Source: Candidatus Obscuribacterales bacterium (GTDB lineage: Bacteria; Cyanobacteriota; Vampirovibrionia; Obscuribacterales; Obscuribacteraceae). Taken from it: a stretch of DNA of 64,000 nt. The DNA is taken from positions 32,617 through 96,616 of the forward strand of contig JAIERK010000019.1 in the NCBI GenBank assembly GCA_019746975.1. Direction: 5' to 3'. Below are positions 17,458-27,000 of the stretch, piece by piece (the first letter of the stretch is position 1; each line of letters opens with the position of its first letter). Below the pieces are notes generated by a model that saw only the letters and a list, made by a program, of their open reading frames with translations, ran no database searches and had not been told where the DNA came from. The position numbers and the translations under genes are program-made.

Positions 17458-18396
17458 ACATTTTTTTAATCGCTCTTGTTTTAGACGTCGCCGCAATTCA
17501 ATTATTCGGGATAAAACCCAATGCGACGTTTCGGAAGCCACATCAGTCGGAATTTAGTTCATCCAGAGAATGGATGGCATCAAACACTTCAGTCATCTCT
17601 TGAGGCGTCGGTTTAACCACCTCGAGAATTGGTCATTCGAACATCTATATATAAGGACTGACTCACATAGTCCCCCCGACTAGTCTGAACAGATTTGAAC
17701 GGATCTGACGGATTTTCTTGCGGGCCTGTCGAGGTCCAGCTGTAGCAGTTGGCTCGTATCGGAAGTCGAGCGGTCAGCTGAGAGCGGCCACGGCTCCTAT
17801 CGGGAGCCAACCACGCTGGAGAGCAGCCATGAACGTAGGCTTGCTCCTCGGGCTTCGGTTCCGGCCGGAGTCGCAAGGGCGAGTGGAACGGCGTCTCGCC
17901 GGCAGCGAGCGAGTCCGCCGCTCCGTCCTCGGCTTCCAGCTCCTGCGCGCCAGACCCGTTGAGATGTCCGTCAGTATGGGATGTTGTCACTCTATGGGCT
18001 TCGGTTCCGGCCGGAGTCGCAAGGGCGAGTGCGGAGAGCCGCGTCTCTCCGGCACCGAGCGAGTCCGCTCCGTCCCCGCCGGAGTTCGGCTCCCAGCTCC
18101 TGCGCGCCACACCGACGTTGAGATGTCCAGTCTGCGTCTCACCTCTGACTGCCACCGCTGCGCACCGTTGACGTACTGTCCTCGGAGCACTCCTAGATGC
18201 ATGTCGGAGATCTGAGTGAAAAATAAGTTCTATTGCAAGTCACCTGAATCTCAAGTTTGTAGACTTTTTCGAACCAGATCTTCGAGAAATCTCCCCAAAT
18301 TCCATGTTTTCAAGAGGTTGTTTACTCCCATGCTATCCGTGTTTGCACCTTGTCGACTCTTATTACGCGCGCAGAGAAGGGGGCAGTGGGGATTCT
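17458..18396. other. Non-coding region between pilin copy 1 and the next exported protein
   Basis: No gene is supported here. It contains a GC-rich direct duplication at 17850-18130 and, towards the end, the promoter region of the gene at 18495. The frames crossing it have no ribosome sites and arise from repetitive GC-rich DNA. Confidence 0.5.
17850..18130. repeat. GC-rich direct duplication, offset 146 bp
   Basis: Two copies of about 120-135 bp start at 17850 and 17996, both opening with GGGCTTCGGTTCCGGCCGGA and both ending near GTTGAGATGTCC. Small indels between them change the frame, so the duplication is not maintained as coding sequence. Confidence 0.8.
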
Positions 18397-18461
18397 CCCA
18401 TAGGGGTGGGAAATTCACCGCTTCTCAGTACTGGTCGGAATTTCGTACTATTCTGCATACG
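18393..18461 (+). promoter_or_regulatory. Candidate promoter with 21-bp-spaced C-rich boxes (site A)
   Basis: ATTCTCCC (18392-18399) and ATTCACC (18413-18419) lie 21 bp apart inside TGGGAAATTC. CATACGTTCGACC starts at 18456, exactly 49 bp after the first base of TGGGAA, as in front of the VirB6-like gene. The CATACGTTCGACC string also recurs upstream of 28721. Confidence 0.4.
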
Positions 18462-18494
18462 TTCGACCGCACCCCGCGTTCAGAAAAGAGCAAA

Positions 18495-19253
18495 ATGCAA
18501 AACAACGGCACAGCGACAAACAATGCGACTCTAAAGCAAGCCCTGCTTGCAGTCGTTTTGACTGTCGGCTTGTCGAGTCTGGCTCTCAATCCGGCTTTTG
18601 CACAAGGATTTGAAACCCAGCCGATGCTCTCAGAACAACAACCCCAGGGGATGATCCCGAATCAAGATTCTTTCTTGCCTCCAGATGTGGTGCCTCAACC
18701 CGATAACGGTGCACCAGGAATGCCAGGACAGATGATGATGAGTGCCACCCCGGGCCAGCTCTCGGCTAAACCGCCGGATGCGCATATGAATCTCAACCCT
18801 GCAAATGGCGTTCAGACCGCCCAGGGCATGCGTAAAGCGTTGTTCGATTCGCTTATGGGGAATACGCAGTTGTCCAATCAGATGCCGCAGCTTGATCCAG
18901 CAATGGGTGGTGTGGGTGGAAATTTCGGTCAGCAAGCCACTCCATACAATACTCCATCGATGCCGGGTCAATATGCCATCGGTCAACCCGACTGGCTTTC
19001 CCAGGTAAACAATTCAAACTCCACTCAATACGGAAATTCCAGTCAAACCCAAACACTCACAGGCGGATCCAGAGTTCCAATCGTGAGACGTGATATGCGT
19101 AAAGGCGGCTTTGCCAACAACCTTAGCGGTGGCTCCGCTCTTGGTGCTGGATTGCTGACCGGTCTGGTAAGACGGCCCAACTCCTTGTTCGGACTCGGCT
19201 TTACTGGACTGACGCTCACTGGCCTTGGGATGCGTAATGGATTTCGATACTAG
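18495..19253 (+). CDS. Exported protein C of the secretion locus (Gln/Met/Pro-rich)
   Basis: The 252-residue protein has a signal peptide (LKQALLAVVLTVGLSSLAL, cleavage after AFA), a Gln/Pro/Met-rich mature part and the motif MNLNPANGV, which matches the NINPxGGI motif of proteins A and B. The C-terminus is Gly-rich and hydrophobic (LGAGLLTGLVRR ... LFGLGFTGLTLTGLG) and could insert in a membrane. No known domain. ATG 18495 is chosen since the signal peptide begins there, although only a weak AGAG ribosome site precedes it; the frame is open far upstream without protein-like sequence. It is followed after 9 bp by the next exported protein. Confidence 0.7.
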   Translation: MQNNGTATNNATLKQALLAVVLTVGLSSLALNPAFAQGFETQPMLSEQQPQGMIPNQDSFLPPDVVPQPDNGAPGMPGQMMMSATPGQLSAKPPDAHMNLNPANGVQTAQGMRKALFDSLMGNTQLSNQMPQLDPAMGGVGGNFGQQATPYNTPSMPGQYAIGQPDWLSQVNNSNSTQYGNSSQTQTLTGGSRVPIVRRDMRKGGFANNLSGGSALGAGLLTGLVRRPNSLFGLGFTGLTLTGLGMRNGFRY

Positions 19254-19262
19254 GATAACGTC

Positions 19263-19964
19263 ATGAAAAAGAGCATTTTTAAACTTTCACTATTCACTCT
19301 TACAGCGACCGTCGTCGGCGCATGTGCTTCACAACCGGCAATGGCTCAAGGTGCTCGGTTTGCGTTCGAGCCCAACAAGTGGAAGACGCAGGAAATGAAT
19401 AAGCCAGGCCGCTATCTCAATCAACAACCATCCGGCACGCGTGTCGGACATGGTTCGATGCCAAAGGCTTCAAGCTTCCTCGGAGGTGTCAGCCCAGAAT
19501 TTTTGAAGCCGGCTCCCAAGCCGCAACCAGTTCAACCAATGATCACGACCAACGTTCAGCCCAGCGCTTCGTTTGGTCAACCCCGCATAGTGCCAAAACA
19601 GCAACCACAACAGTTGGCGGCAACTCCGGCAACACCGTTCAACCCTAACTTCGGCAATCCTATGCAACCCGCACCAGTAGTGGCTCAGCAACCTCAGCAA
19701 ATGAGCATGCCCCCACAAGTCGCTAACCCGACATCGTCGAGAAATAGTCTTTCTGGACGAATGGTGCCTCGCCACTCCTCCCATGGACATGCACGATCGG
19801 CAGTCGCTGGTCGCTTGATGAAACCTACCCAACCATCAGCGATGAGAGCTGTTCCGCAAGTTGCATCTTATGGAGGCTCGCACTATGTACCTGGATCGAC
19901 AAAACCAGTCTCGTCTGGAACCCGGTCTGAGGGAAATGTATACGGTCAAATCGTCAGACACTAA
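19263..19964 (+). CDS. Exported Gln/Pro-rich protein D, possibly a lipoprotein
   Basis: A 233-residue exported protein. The N-terminus (MKKSIFKLSLFTLTATVVG followed by ACAS) contains V-G-A-C, which could serve as a lipobox, and a second possible cleavage site after AMA. If the lipobox is used this would be an outer-membrane lipoprotein in a VirB7-like position, but it is far longer than VirB7. The rest is low-complexity Gln, Pro and Ser with a basic His-containing segment (RHSSHGHARSAVAGRLMK). It has no known domain and is translationally close to protein C. Confidence 0.7.
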   Translation: MKKSIFKLSLFTLTATVVGACASQPAMAQGARFAFEPNKWKTQEMNKPGRYLNQQPSGTRVGHGSMPKASSFLGGVSPEFLKPAPKPQPVQPMITTNVQPSASFGQPRIVPKQQPQQLAATPATPFNPNFGNPMQPAPVVAQQPQQMSMPPQVANPTSSRNSLSGRMVPRHSSHGHARSAVAGRLMKPTQPSAMRAVPQVASYGGSHYVPGSTKPVSSGTRSEGNVYGQIVRH

Positions 19965-20016
19965 TCACCACAGCTACCCCACAATCATTCGATTCTCTCA
20001 CTAGGAGGCTTTACTC

Positions 20017-20445
20017 ATGTCTAAACTTAACAACCTCGCGAAAAAAATCACCGGTTCCCACAAATTCAAAGTTGCGACTCGCGTAGGTTTTCTCCTCGCT
20101 CCTCAGCTTGTTCTCATGGCAGTAGGAATTTATGACCAGGCCGCTCATGCGCAAGGTCTCGTCGGCGCTCCTGTAGATCCCCGTTACGGTCAGTCCAACG
20201 AAGTAGGACAGTTGGCAGACTTCGGTTATGACACCGCCCGCGATATCTCCCGCGTAGTCACCGCTCTCTCGACCGTTCCCTCCTCCCTCGCCGGAATGAA
20301 GATTGCATTCGGTCAAAGAGACGGCGGCGAGTCCGCGATGAACGTAGCGAAAGGCCTCGGCGTTGGATTCGGCGGACCGACAGCGGTTCACTTGATCGGT
20401 ACCTTCGCCATCAACAACTACGGCGGTCTCGGCGGCGGTCTATAA
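20017..20445 (+). CDS. VirB2-like pilin candidate, copy 2
   Basis: A 142-residue paralogue of the protein at 16872. The leader differs (MSKLNNLAKKITGSHKFKVA), but from IYDQAAHAQ to the end the two proteins are identical, even though about 43 of roughly 96 codons differ at silent positions (hand count). The leader is basic and hydrophobic with cleavage after AAHA; the mature part has two hydrophobic stretches and a Gly-rich end, which is the layout of VirB2/TrbC pilins. TAGGAGG lies upstream of the ATG. It precedes the VirB6-like giant by about 640 bp. Confidence 0.6.
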   Translation: MSKLNNLAKKITGSHKFKVATRVGFLLAPQLVLMAVGIYDQAAHAQGLVGAPVDPRYGQSNEVGQLADFGYDTARDISRVVTALSTVPSSLAGMKIAFGQRDGGESAMNVAKGLGVGFGGPTAVHLIGTFAINNYGGLGGGL

Positions 20446-20502
20446 GCCGACGAAAGATCCGTTTCGAGAAATTGATTTCCATCAATCAGTTTCTAGCTAG
20501 TT

Positions 20503-20545
20503 TTTGTCGAACGGCTCGGTGGGATCGGCGACATGTCGCCGGTCC
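20503..20545 (+). terminator. Conserved hairpin element downstream of pilin copy 2
   Basis: TTTGTCGAACGGCTCGGT (20503-20520) precedes a 10-bp stem, GGATCGGCGA (20522-20531) with TCGCCGGTCC (20536-20545), loop CATG. Compared with the element after copy 1, the two inner base pairs changed from AG/CT to GA/TC, so pairing is kept. The U-G pair at position 4 is shared. Confidence 0.55.
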
Positions 20546-20579
20546 TTCCGTGATTCCAAAGACACGCAATCCCGAAGTC

Positions 20580-20770
20580 TGAATCGATATCGAAATAGCG
20601 GCTTTGGAAAAGGGAGGACGTTCGTCAAGATAAAACGGGAAGTTTGGATCGATTTTTGGACGAGGCGCTTAGGGAAAAAACGAGCGCTTTCTTCAAGGAC
20701 AGAGAACCGAAACAAGGCGCTGGAAGGGATCATATATGTTCGTCGCTGAGTCCAGTTCGATATCGAAATA
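20580..20770. repeat. Copies of the dispersed intergenic repeat (reverse orientation)
   Basis: ATCGATATCGAA at 20583 and TTCGATATCGAA at 20756 are 173 bp apart, the same period as in the 7.3-7.8 kb array. The TTCGTCAAG box at about 20631 is the reverse complement of the CTTGACGAA boxes there. Frames through it are not considered genes. Confidence 0.75.
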
Positions 20771-20895
20771 GGCACTACGAAAAAGTGGGTTTGCATCCGT
20801 CTCCTCATCAAAAAAGTCTTTTACTACACCACCCTTGCAATTGGATTAGTCCCACCAATTAATAATTAAAATTCAGAAGATAAAATTTTTGACCA

Positions 20896-20919
20896 GCGCT
20901 TCGCCGAAGTGCCTTTTTT
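20896..20919 (+). terminator. Rho-independent terminator upstream of the VirB6-like gene
   Basis: GCGCTT (20896-20901) pairs with AAGTGC (20907-20912, one G-U pair), extendable by a C-G pair, followed by CTTTTTTG. It would end transcription coming from the pilin copy 2 unit. Confidence 0.5.
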
Positions 20920-20987
20920 GTTTCCCGTAAAACGCACACAAATGCACATCCGACGGATGCCCGGATTAATCAGCGTGAAACCCCACC

Positions 20988-21058
20988 GTATCCCCGCCCT
21001 TGATGGGAATTTCCCCAATGACAGATTTCCCGCACAATCATAAACTGCAAGCTATAAA
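20988..21058 (+). promoter_or_regulatory. Candidate promoter with C-rich boxes (site C) for the VirB6-like gene
   Basis: TATCCCC and AATTTCCCC place their CCCC blocks at 20992 and 21013, 21 bp apart, with a further GATTTCCC at about 21024. TATAAA starts at 21053, exactly 49 bp after the first base of TGGGAATTTC (21004), the same spacing as at site A. A transcript starting near 21065 would have a short leader before GTG 21090. Confidence 0.45.
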
Positions 21059-21089
21059 CACCCCGTTTCTTTAGCGAACCAACACACAC

Positions 21090-24000
21090 GTGCTCAAGTC
21101 AGTCAAACACCTACTCTCCAAACATCGACAAGCGGCAAAGACTTTGGTTGCGCTTTCAGTGCTTTTCACGCTGATCGCGCCTTTCTGCTTTTCGGCGGCA
21201 CTCGCACAAACTGAGCCGCCACCTCCTGGAGGCGCATGGCCTTCCGATCCTGGCTCTGGTGCTCTCAGCCCTGGAGCTCGTCGCACTGACTCAACTGCCC
21301 GCCGCTTCCCCGACGAGCCGCCGACCAACTTCGTCAACCAGGCGGCCGAACAGAACAAAGACATCGTCATCACCAACGTCGAAGCATTGCTCACCGATGG
21401 CTTCAGAAATTACAACGAGACCTACATGGGTCTCCACACTTTCTGGGGCGATGACATTATCTCCAACCTCTTTGCCAACATTGGACAGCTCATTGGTAAG
21501 TGGTTGACTGAGTTCATCAACGGTTGGGTGTCGGACACAGTTCAGTTCCTGACTGGCTTCCTCAGAATTTTTGTATTGAACCCGAACATCGCCGTCAACG
21601 GAATGAGTAATGTTCCGGGCGGTGGCAACAGAGATGACATCTCTCCTTTCATAAGACAGGGCGCCGACGTCATGTACGGTATTGCTGTCGATTTATTGCT
21701 TTTGCTCTTTATTCTCTGCATCTGGAAGTATTGGGCTGAAGCAGCTTGGAGAGGCGGCGGCAATCTTGTAGGTGCAGTCGGCCGACTGATCTTCACATCT
21801 GGACTGATGCTGGCATGGCCTACTATTTATGCTTTCGAAATCCAGATCACCAACGAGATGATCAAGGCACTCTATTTCAACTCCTCCGATCAGGTTTCGG
21901 CATTAGATGCCGCTATGGCCGCCGCTGTTAAGGGGGGACTCATGGCAGGTGCCGGCTTAATCGCCAATGCAACCGCTCCCATCGCTGGTCAAGCATTCGG
22001 TGGTGTTCTGGGCGCTGGACCTGGTGGTATCGCACTAGGTACGGTCGGCGGTCTGGTCGCATTCGTCGGACTGATTATCTATCTTGTATTGGGCGGTATT
22101 TTGATCGCCGAGCTGGTTTATATCCTTGTATTGAAGGCGATTCAAACGGCGTTGCTCACAGCACAGTATATGTTCGCTCCTATTTTTCTTGTTTTCTTCG
22201 CCACCCCCGATACTGAGAACGTCACCTCCGGATTCGTAAAGTCATTTGTCGAGGTCAGCCTGTGGACATTTGTCTGGGTGGGTCTGCTCAAGATATTCGT
22301 CATCATGATTTTGTCCGATTTCAATCCGTGGGGCAAAATCATCCTTGCCGTCGGCATCCTGCAGATGATGATCCAGGTTCCATCATTCCTTGCGCGTGCT
22401 CAGATCAGTCCAATGTCGGACTTCATCTCCGCCGGTTTGATCTCAGGAACTCTACTTAATGCCGGCAAATCTCTAGGCAATACACTGCAACAACGTGGTA
22501 TGCAACTCGCCAAGTACATCGGTGGCGACACTACCACCGGTGCGGCGCGCGGTCCGGAAATGTCCAAAAAAGCCGAACTTAAAGGTTTAGCGCATGGTCC
22601 GAGAGACCCGCACCTTCTGAAGGGCATTCGTGATGCGTCCCGTGGCGTCAACAACGATCCTAAGCCTCCGAAGGGCGATAAAGGTGATGGAACAACGAAA
22701 CTCGATGCCGACGGCAAACCAATAAACCCGGCTGGACCTGAGGGAGACAAGACCAATACTCCTGTTCCTAAGAAACCAGGCGAAGGAGATCCCACCACCG
22801 CTACAGGACTTCCAGATCCTGCAGCAGCAGCGCTCAATCCGGCGGATGCAGCTGCCGATGCAGCTAAGAAGGGTCTTGGAGTTGGTGGTCTTGCCGCCGC
22901 TGGAGGAGCCGTTCTTGCCGCCGCCTCAACCGCTTCTCCAGGTGTCCCACCGAGCAGTGCAACGAATCCGGCCGCGGATGAAGCGTCAAGACTCGCTGCA
23001 GTGGCCGCCGAAGAAGCCAAAAAGCTTAATTCCGATGGCTCCGCCGCTACGATCGACAGCGCCACAGCTGCTCCTTTAGCTGGCGGACCCGGTGCCAAGG
23101 ATGGAGATCCTTCCACCACGCCTCAATCGCTTGTTCCTGGGAAGAAGGACATCGTCACTGGTGGTGGCACTCCAGGAGCCGGAGATGATAAGAGTAAAGA
23201 TGCTGACCCATCGAAGACCGGTGGTGTTGATACCGTTACAGCCCTGGCTGCTGCCAGTAAAGCCCTCAACCCAGGTGGCTCTCCCGGCAAAGGTGGGGAC
23301 GGCAAAGGTGATGGTCCAGCTACAGCCTCGGATGTGACGACTCCAGTCGACACGAAGATCAACCCAGTAGGCCCAACAGGCGGTAAAACTGGCAGCGGTG
23401 TCGCGCCTTCAGTCGAGGCGAGAGATCTGGCTGCAATGGCCGGCGACAAAGATGGGACTAATCCGAACCCTGGCGCTCCCGGGACTTCGGCAGATGGAAA
23501 ACCTATTGAGGTACAACTTGACCAAGAGACTGGTGCTGGTGCCGGACTCGGCCCTGGCGGTACCAGGCTTGTTCCGGGATCTCAGACTGGGGGCGCAGAT
23601 AACGGTATAACGGGCCAACCGCCTGGAACTGATGCTGCCTCGGCTGCGACAAGGTCGCCGATAGGAGGCGCCGCTGGACCGGATGGAACGCCTACGGTAG
23701 TCCCAGTCATTGCGGTTAAGCCGCCGGGCGCTAACAACAAGCCACCAGGCGCGGTGACATCATCAGATCAGGCACTCCAGGGTCTCGATAGAGCCACCGG
23801 CTCGCCTACACGTGGAGTTGCCGATCCTACAGCTATTATGGGCGAAGATGCCGACTCTGCGTCGCTCTCTCCAGATGCCAGGACGTTGCCGCCAGTCGCA
23901 AAACCACTTACAACAGCAGCAGACGGACCTTCTGGCGCTCAGGAGTTGGTCAACTCTGCGGCATCAGGACCAGGTAGCGGCCCTGCTACAGGCGGACCGA

Positions 24001-27000
24001 CCGTCACTGAGGTCAAGGATGGTGGTACAGGTGGTGGTGTCAAGATAAACCCCGGCGGCGTAGTCGTTCTTCCAGCTCGTCGAATTGAACCTCCTACTGG
24101 TTATCTTGGCTCTGAGGTGGCGGCAGTCGACCAGCCAGATCCATCTTCAGCGACCGCTCCTCCAACCGCCAATCTGGCAACTGGTACCGCTGGTGGAGTC
24201 ACAGGAGACAGAACCGCCGATGCTGCTGCACAACAGCTCAAAGGTCCAGACTCCCAGGTCTCAGGCGCAGCGACAGGCCCCGGTAAAGTCGAAATCGCCG
24301 GTAGCGGTGTTAATGTCGGTCTCGGACCAACCATGGTCGTACCTGCGCCTTCCGGTACAAGGAAGGTCGGCACGGATAATCCAACAGTGTTGACGGCAGC
24401 AGACTCTCCGCTTGATTCGCCCACGGGCGCACCAGCATCGCTGGTCACAGCACCTACAGATGGTAATGCTCTGCGGCAGGACGGTGCGATAGTTACAGAT
24501 AATAAGGGCGGGTTAGCGCCTGGCGGATCGCCGGTGAGGGCAGAGGTTCAACAGAGCCCTAGCGTGGGCATTGGTTTAGGCCCGGCCGTCCCAGTCCCAG
24601 TCGCTGCTCCCGGCAGAAGGCCTGATGGATTGCCAACAATGGTCACCGCCGATGGCGGAGCTATCGATTCGAGTTCTGGTGCGTCAACTAGTTCTGTAGT
24701 CGCTTCTCCTGTTTCAGATGGTGTTCGCAATGATGGCGCTCCGTTGACTGCTGAAGTCAAGCCGCCAATCGGTGGTGGCATTGCCGGAACTCCAGGTACT
24801 GTTCAGATTCAACCGACCACGAATCCGGTCGGCACTACCGGCGGTGCTGTCCTCTCGGCACCAGTAGCTCGCAAACCTGGCGAAGTTAGTGCGTCAGGAG
24901 TGACGGTAGATGGCGATGGCACCGGATCGCCTGTCAATGTTACTGGTAATGTCACCGCACCCGACTCAATGCGGCCGGGCGACCTCACCGCCGATACGAA
25001 AGTTGCTCCTGGTGCAGCACCAACCACGCCAGGCCGAATTGAAGTAACGGCTCCACCTCCGCAGGCAACTTCACCTTTAGCTGGTTCGGTTTCGGGTCGC
25101 CCTGGCGCTCCTGTATCGAAACCGGTCAATGTTGATAGTAGCGGTATAGAAACTGGCGCAGTCGATACAAACGCTGTGGTGACTGCTAGTGGTGCGCCAC
25201 CAGCTGTAGTAGATGGACGAGTCGATGCTGAGGTTAAGCCCGCAACAGCAACCAGCGTCGCAGGCCCTGGTCCCAAAGTTGAAGTGGTTTCCAACCCCGC
25301 TGCCAGCGTTGCTGCTCCTGGTTCTCCTGTGGTGGTGACCGTACCTCCAAGACCTCCCCGCGCCGCAGGAACGCAGAATTTCGTAGGTGGAGATCCTAAT
25401 TGGTCAGACGATGAGCCTGTCAGACCGCCTAGCAACTCCGGAGCTGGTGTTCCTACCGGTGGCGGCGGCGGCGGCGGTGACGGCGGTAGCGGTGGCGGTA
25501 GTGGCGGTGGAGGTGGAGACGGTAGACCTCCGCACGGACAATCGCCGGAAAGCCCGCACGAACAGCGCCTCCAGACCACGCAAGCTGTTGTTCCAATGAA
25601 TCAGTATCAGCAATCAGAATATCGCTGGATACCGCCAAGAGGTATCTCCGGAGGCATCCGACTAGCACAGGACGTCACTCTCGGGTCCTCGATGTCTGGC
25701 GGCGCAGAGCTGTATGGTAACGCTAAGGGACAGACCTTCCATGTTCGCCATGGTGAAGATATGGACCCTGATCGTTTGGCCCTGCAAATGATGACAGCTG
25801 GTTATGCAACTCTGGTTGGTAACGATCCGGTTGCTTACGATGCTGCTCGACAGTCCGCTATCGATGCGGGAGCCGACAAACCGAAAGGCTTCGCTCAGCG
25901 AATGGCCGCAGGTATCATGTCGTTCAACGGCGGAAGCTGGGCTCAAACATCCAACGCCAAGCAGTCCTTCCAACAGGCTCTATACACCGAGTCGGTCAGA
26001 GGTTCTGAAGCATACGTCAATGGCCAACCTGGCAACGCCTACACTGAGTATCTCACTCAGCGTTATGGTGACATGACTTCACAGCAACAGGCATGGGGCG
26101 TGCACATCATGACCGATGCCGGCTCTCCTGAATCGAGTTGGCACTGGGGTCACATCCCGGCTACAGAAATGTTGGTGAGGAACGCCATCCCAATCGGTCC
26201 AGTCACAAGAGGTATTGCAACCAACCCATCTGTGCTCCGTTCGAGACCGTTCGAACAACGAGCTGCAGTATCTGGATGCGCGGCCTATCTAGAAGCCAGA
26301 AAGAATGAAGAGATGCCGGATAATGGAGACCCTGGCTACAGTATGATCGCTGACGCGTGGGTCGGTAGAGAAGCACAGCTTATGCCGCCTTCAGTGGTCA
26401 ACACCGTTACAGCTCTTTGCTCGGTTTTCGGCGATGAAGTCTGCAAGGACGTCAGAATGGTTAACGACATTGCCAACAGTGTTGGTGCTGGAGCCGATCA
26501 AGGCCAATACGTAACGGCCTTCCAAGCTCATCGCACGGTAGCCTCCGTTGGCGCGCCTTATATGCGCGGTGGCGGTGGTGGCGGCGGCTACGGTGGTGGT
26601 GGTGGTGGCGGCCGCGGCGGTGGCGGTGGCGGCTACGGTGGTGGCGGCGGCGACATTGGCTCCGTCTCAAGTAGTGGTGGCGGCGGTGGCCGCGGACCAG
26701 ATCAAACTGTTGAAGTTGGTGTCGACAATCCAATTGGTGATGTCAATCTGGGTGGAGTTACTCCACCACCACCTCCTCCTGGCGACGCCGGCGGAGCGGG
26801 AAGAACCAACCTCGTATTCAGATATGGACCTTCTGGCGGTGGTGCACCAACAACCGGACCATCGGTACGAATGCCAGGAGCACCTGGATCTGCTCCTCCG
26901 CCTACACCAGGTGGCGTAGAGATTAGGGAAAACACGCAGACAGGCACACCACCACCAGTTCTCAACGAGCAGACCGTTGAGGTAGAACTGGTTGGCCGCA

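Noticed and set aside
22400..25579. Long minus-strand frames (up to about 256 codons) opposite the VirB6-like gene
   Set aside because: They mirror the low-complexity Pro/Gly/Ala/Thr coding of the plus strand, lack ribosome sites and read as Pro/Ala/Ser strings without domains.
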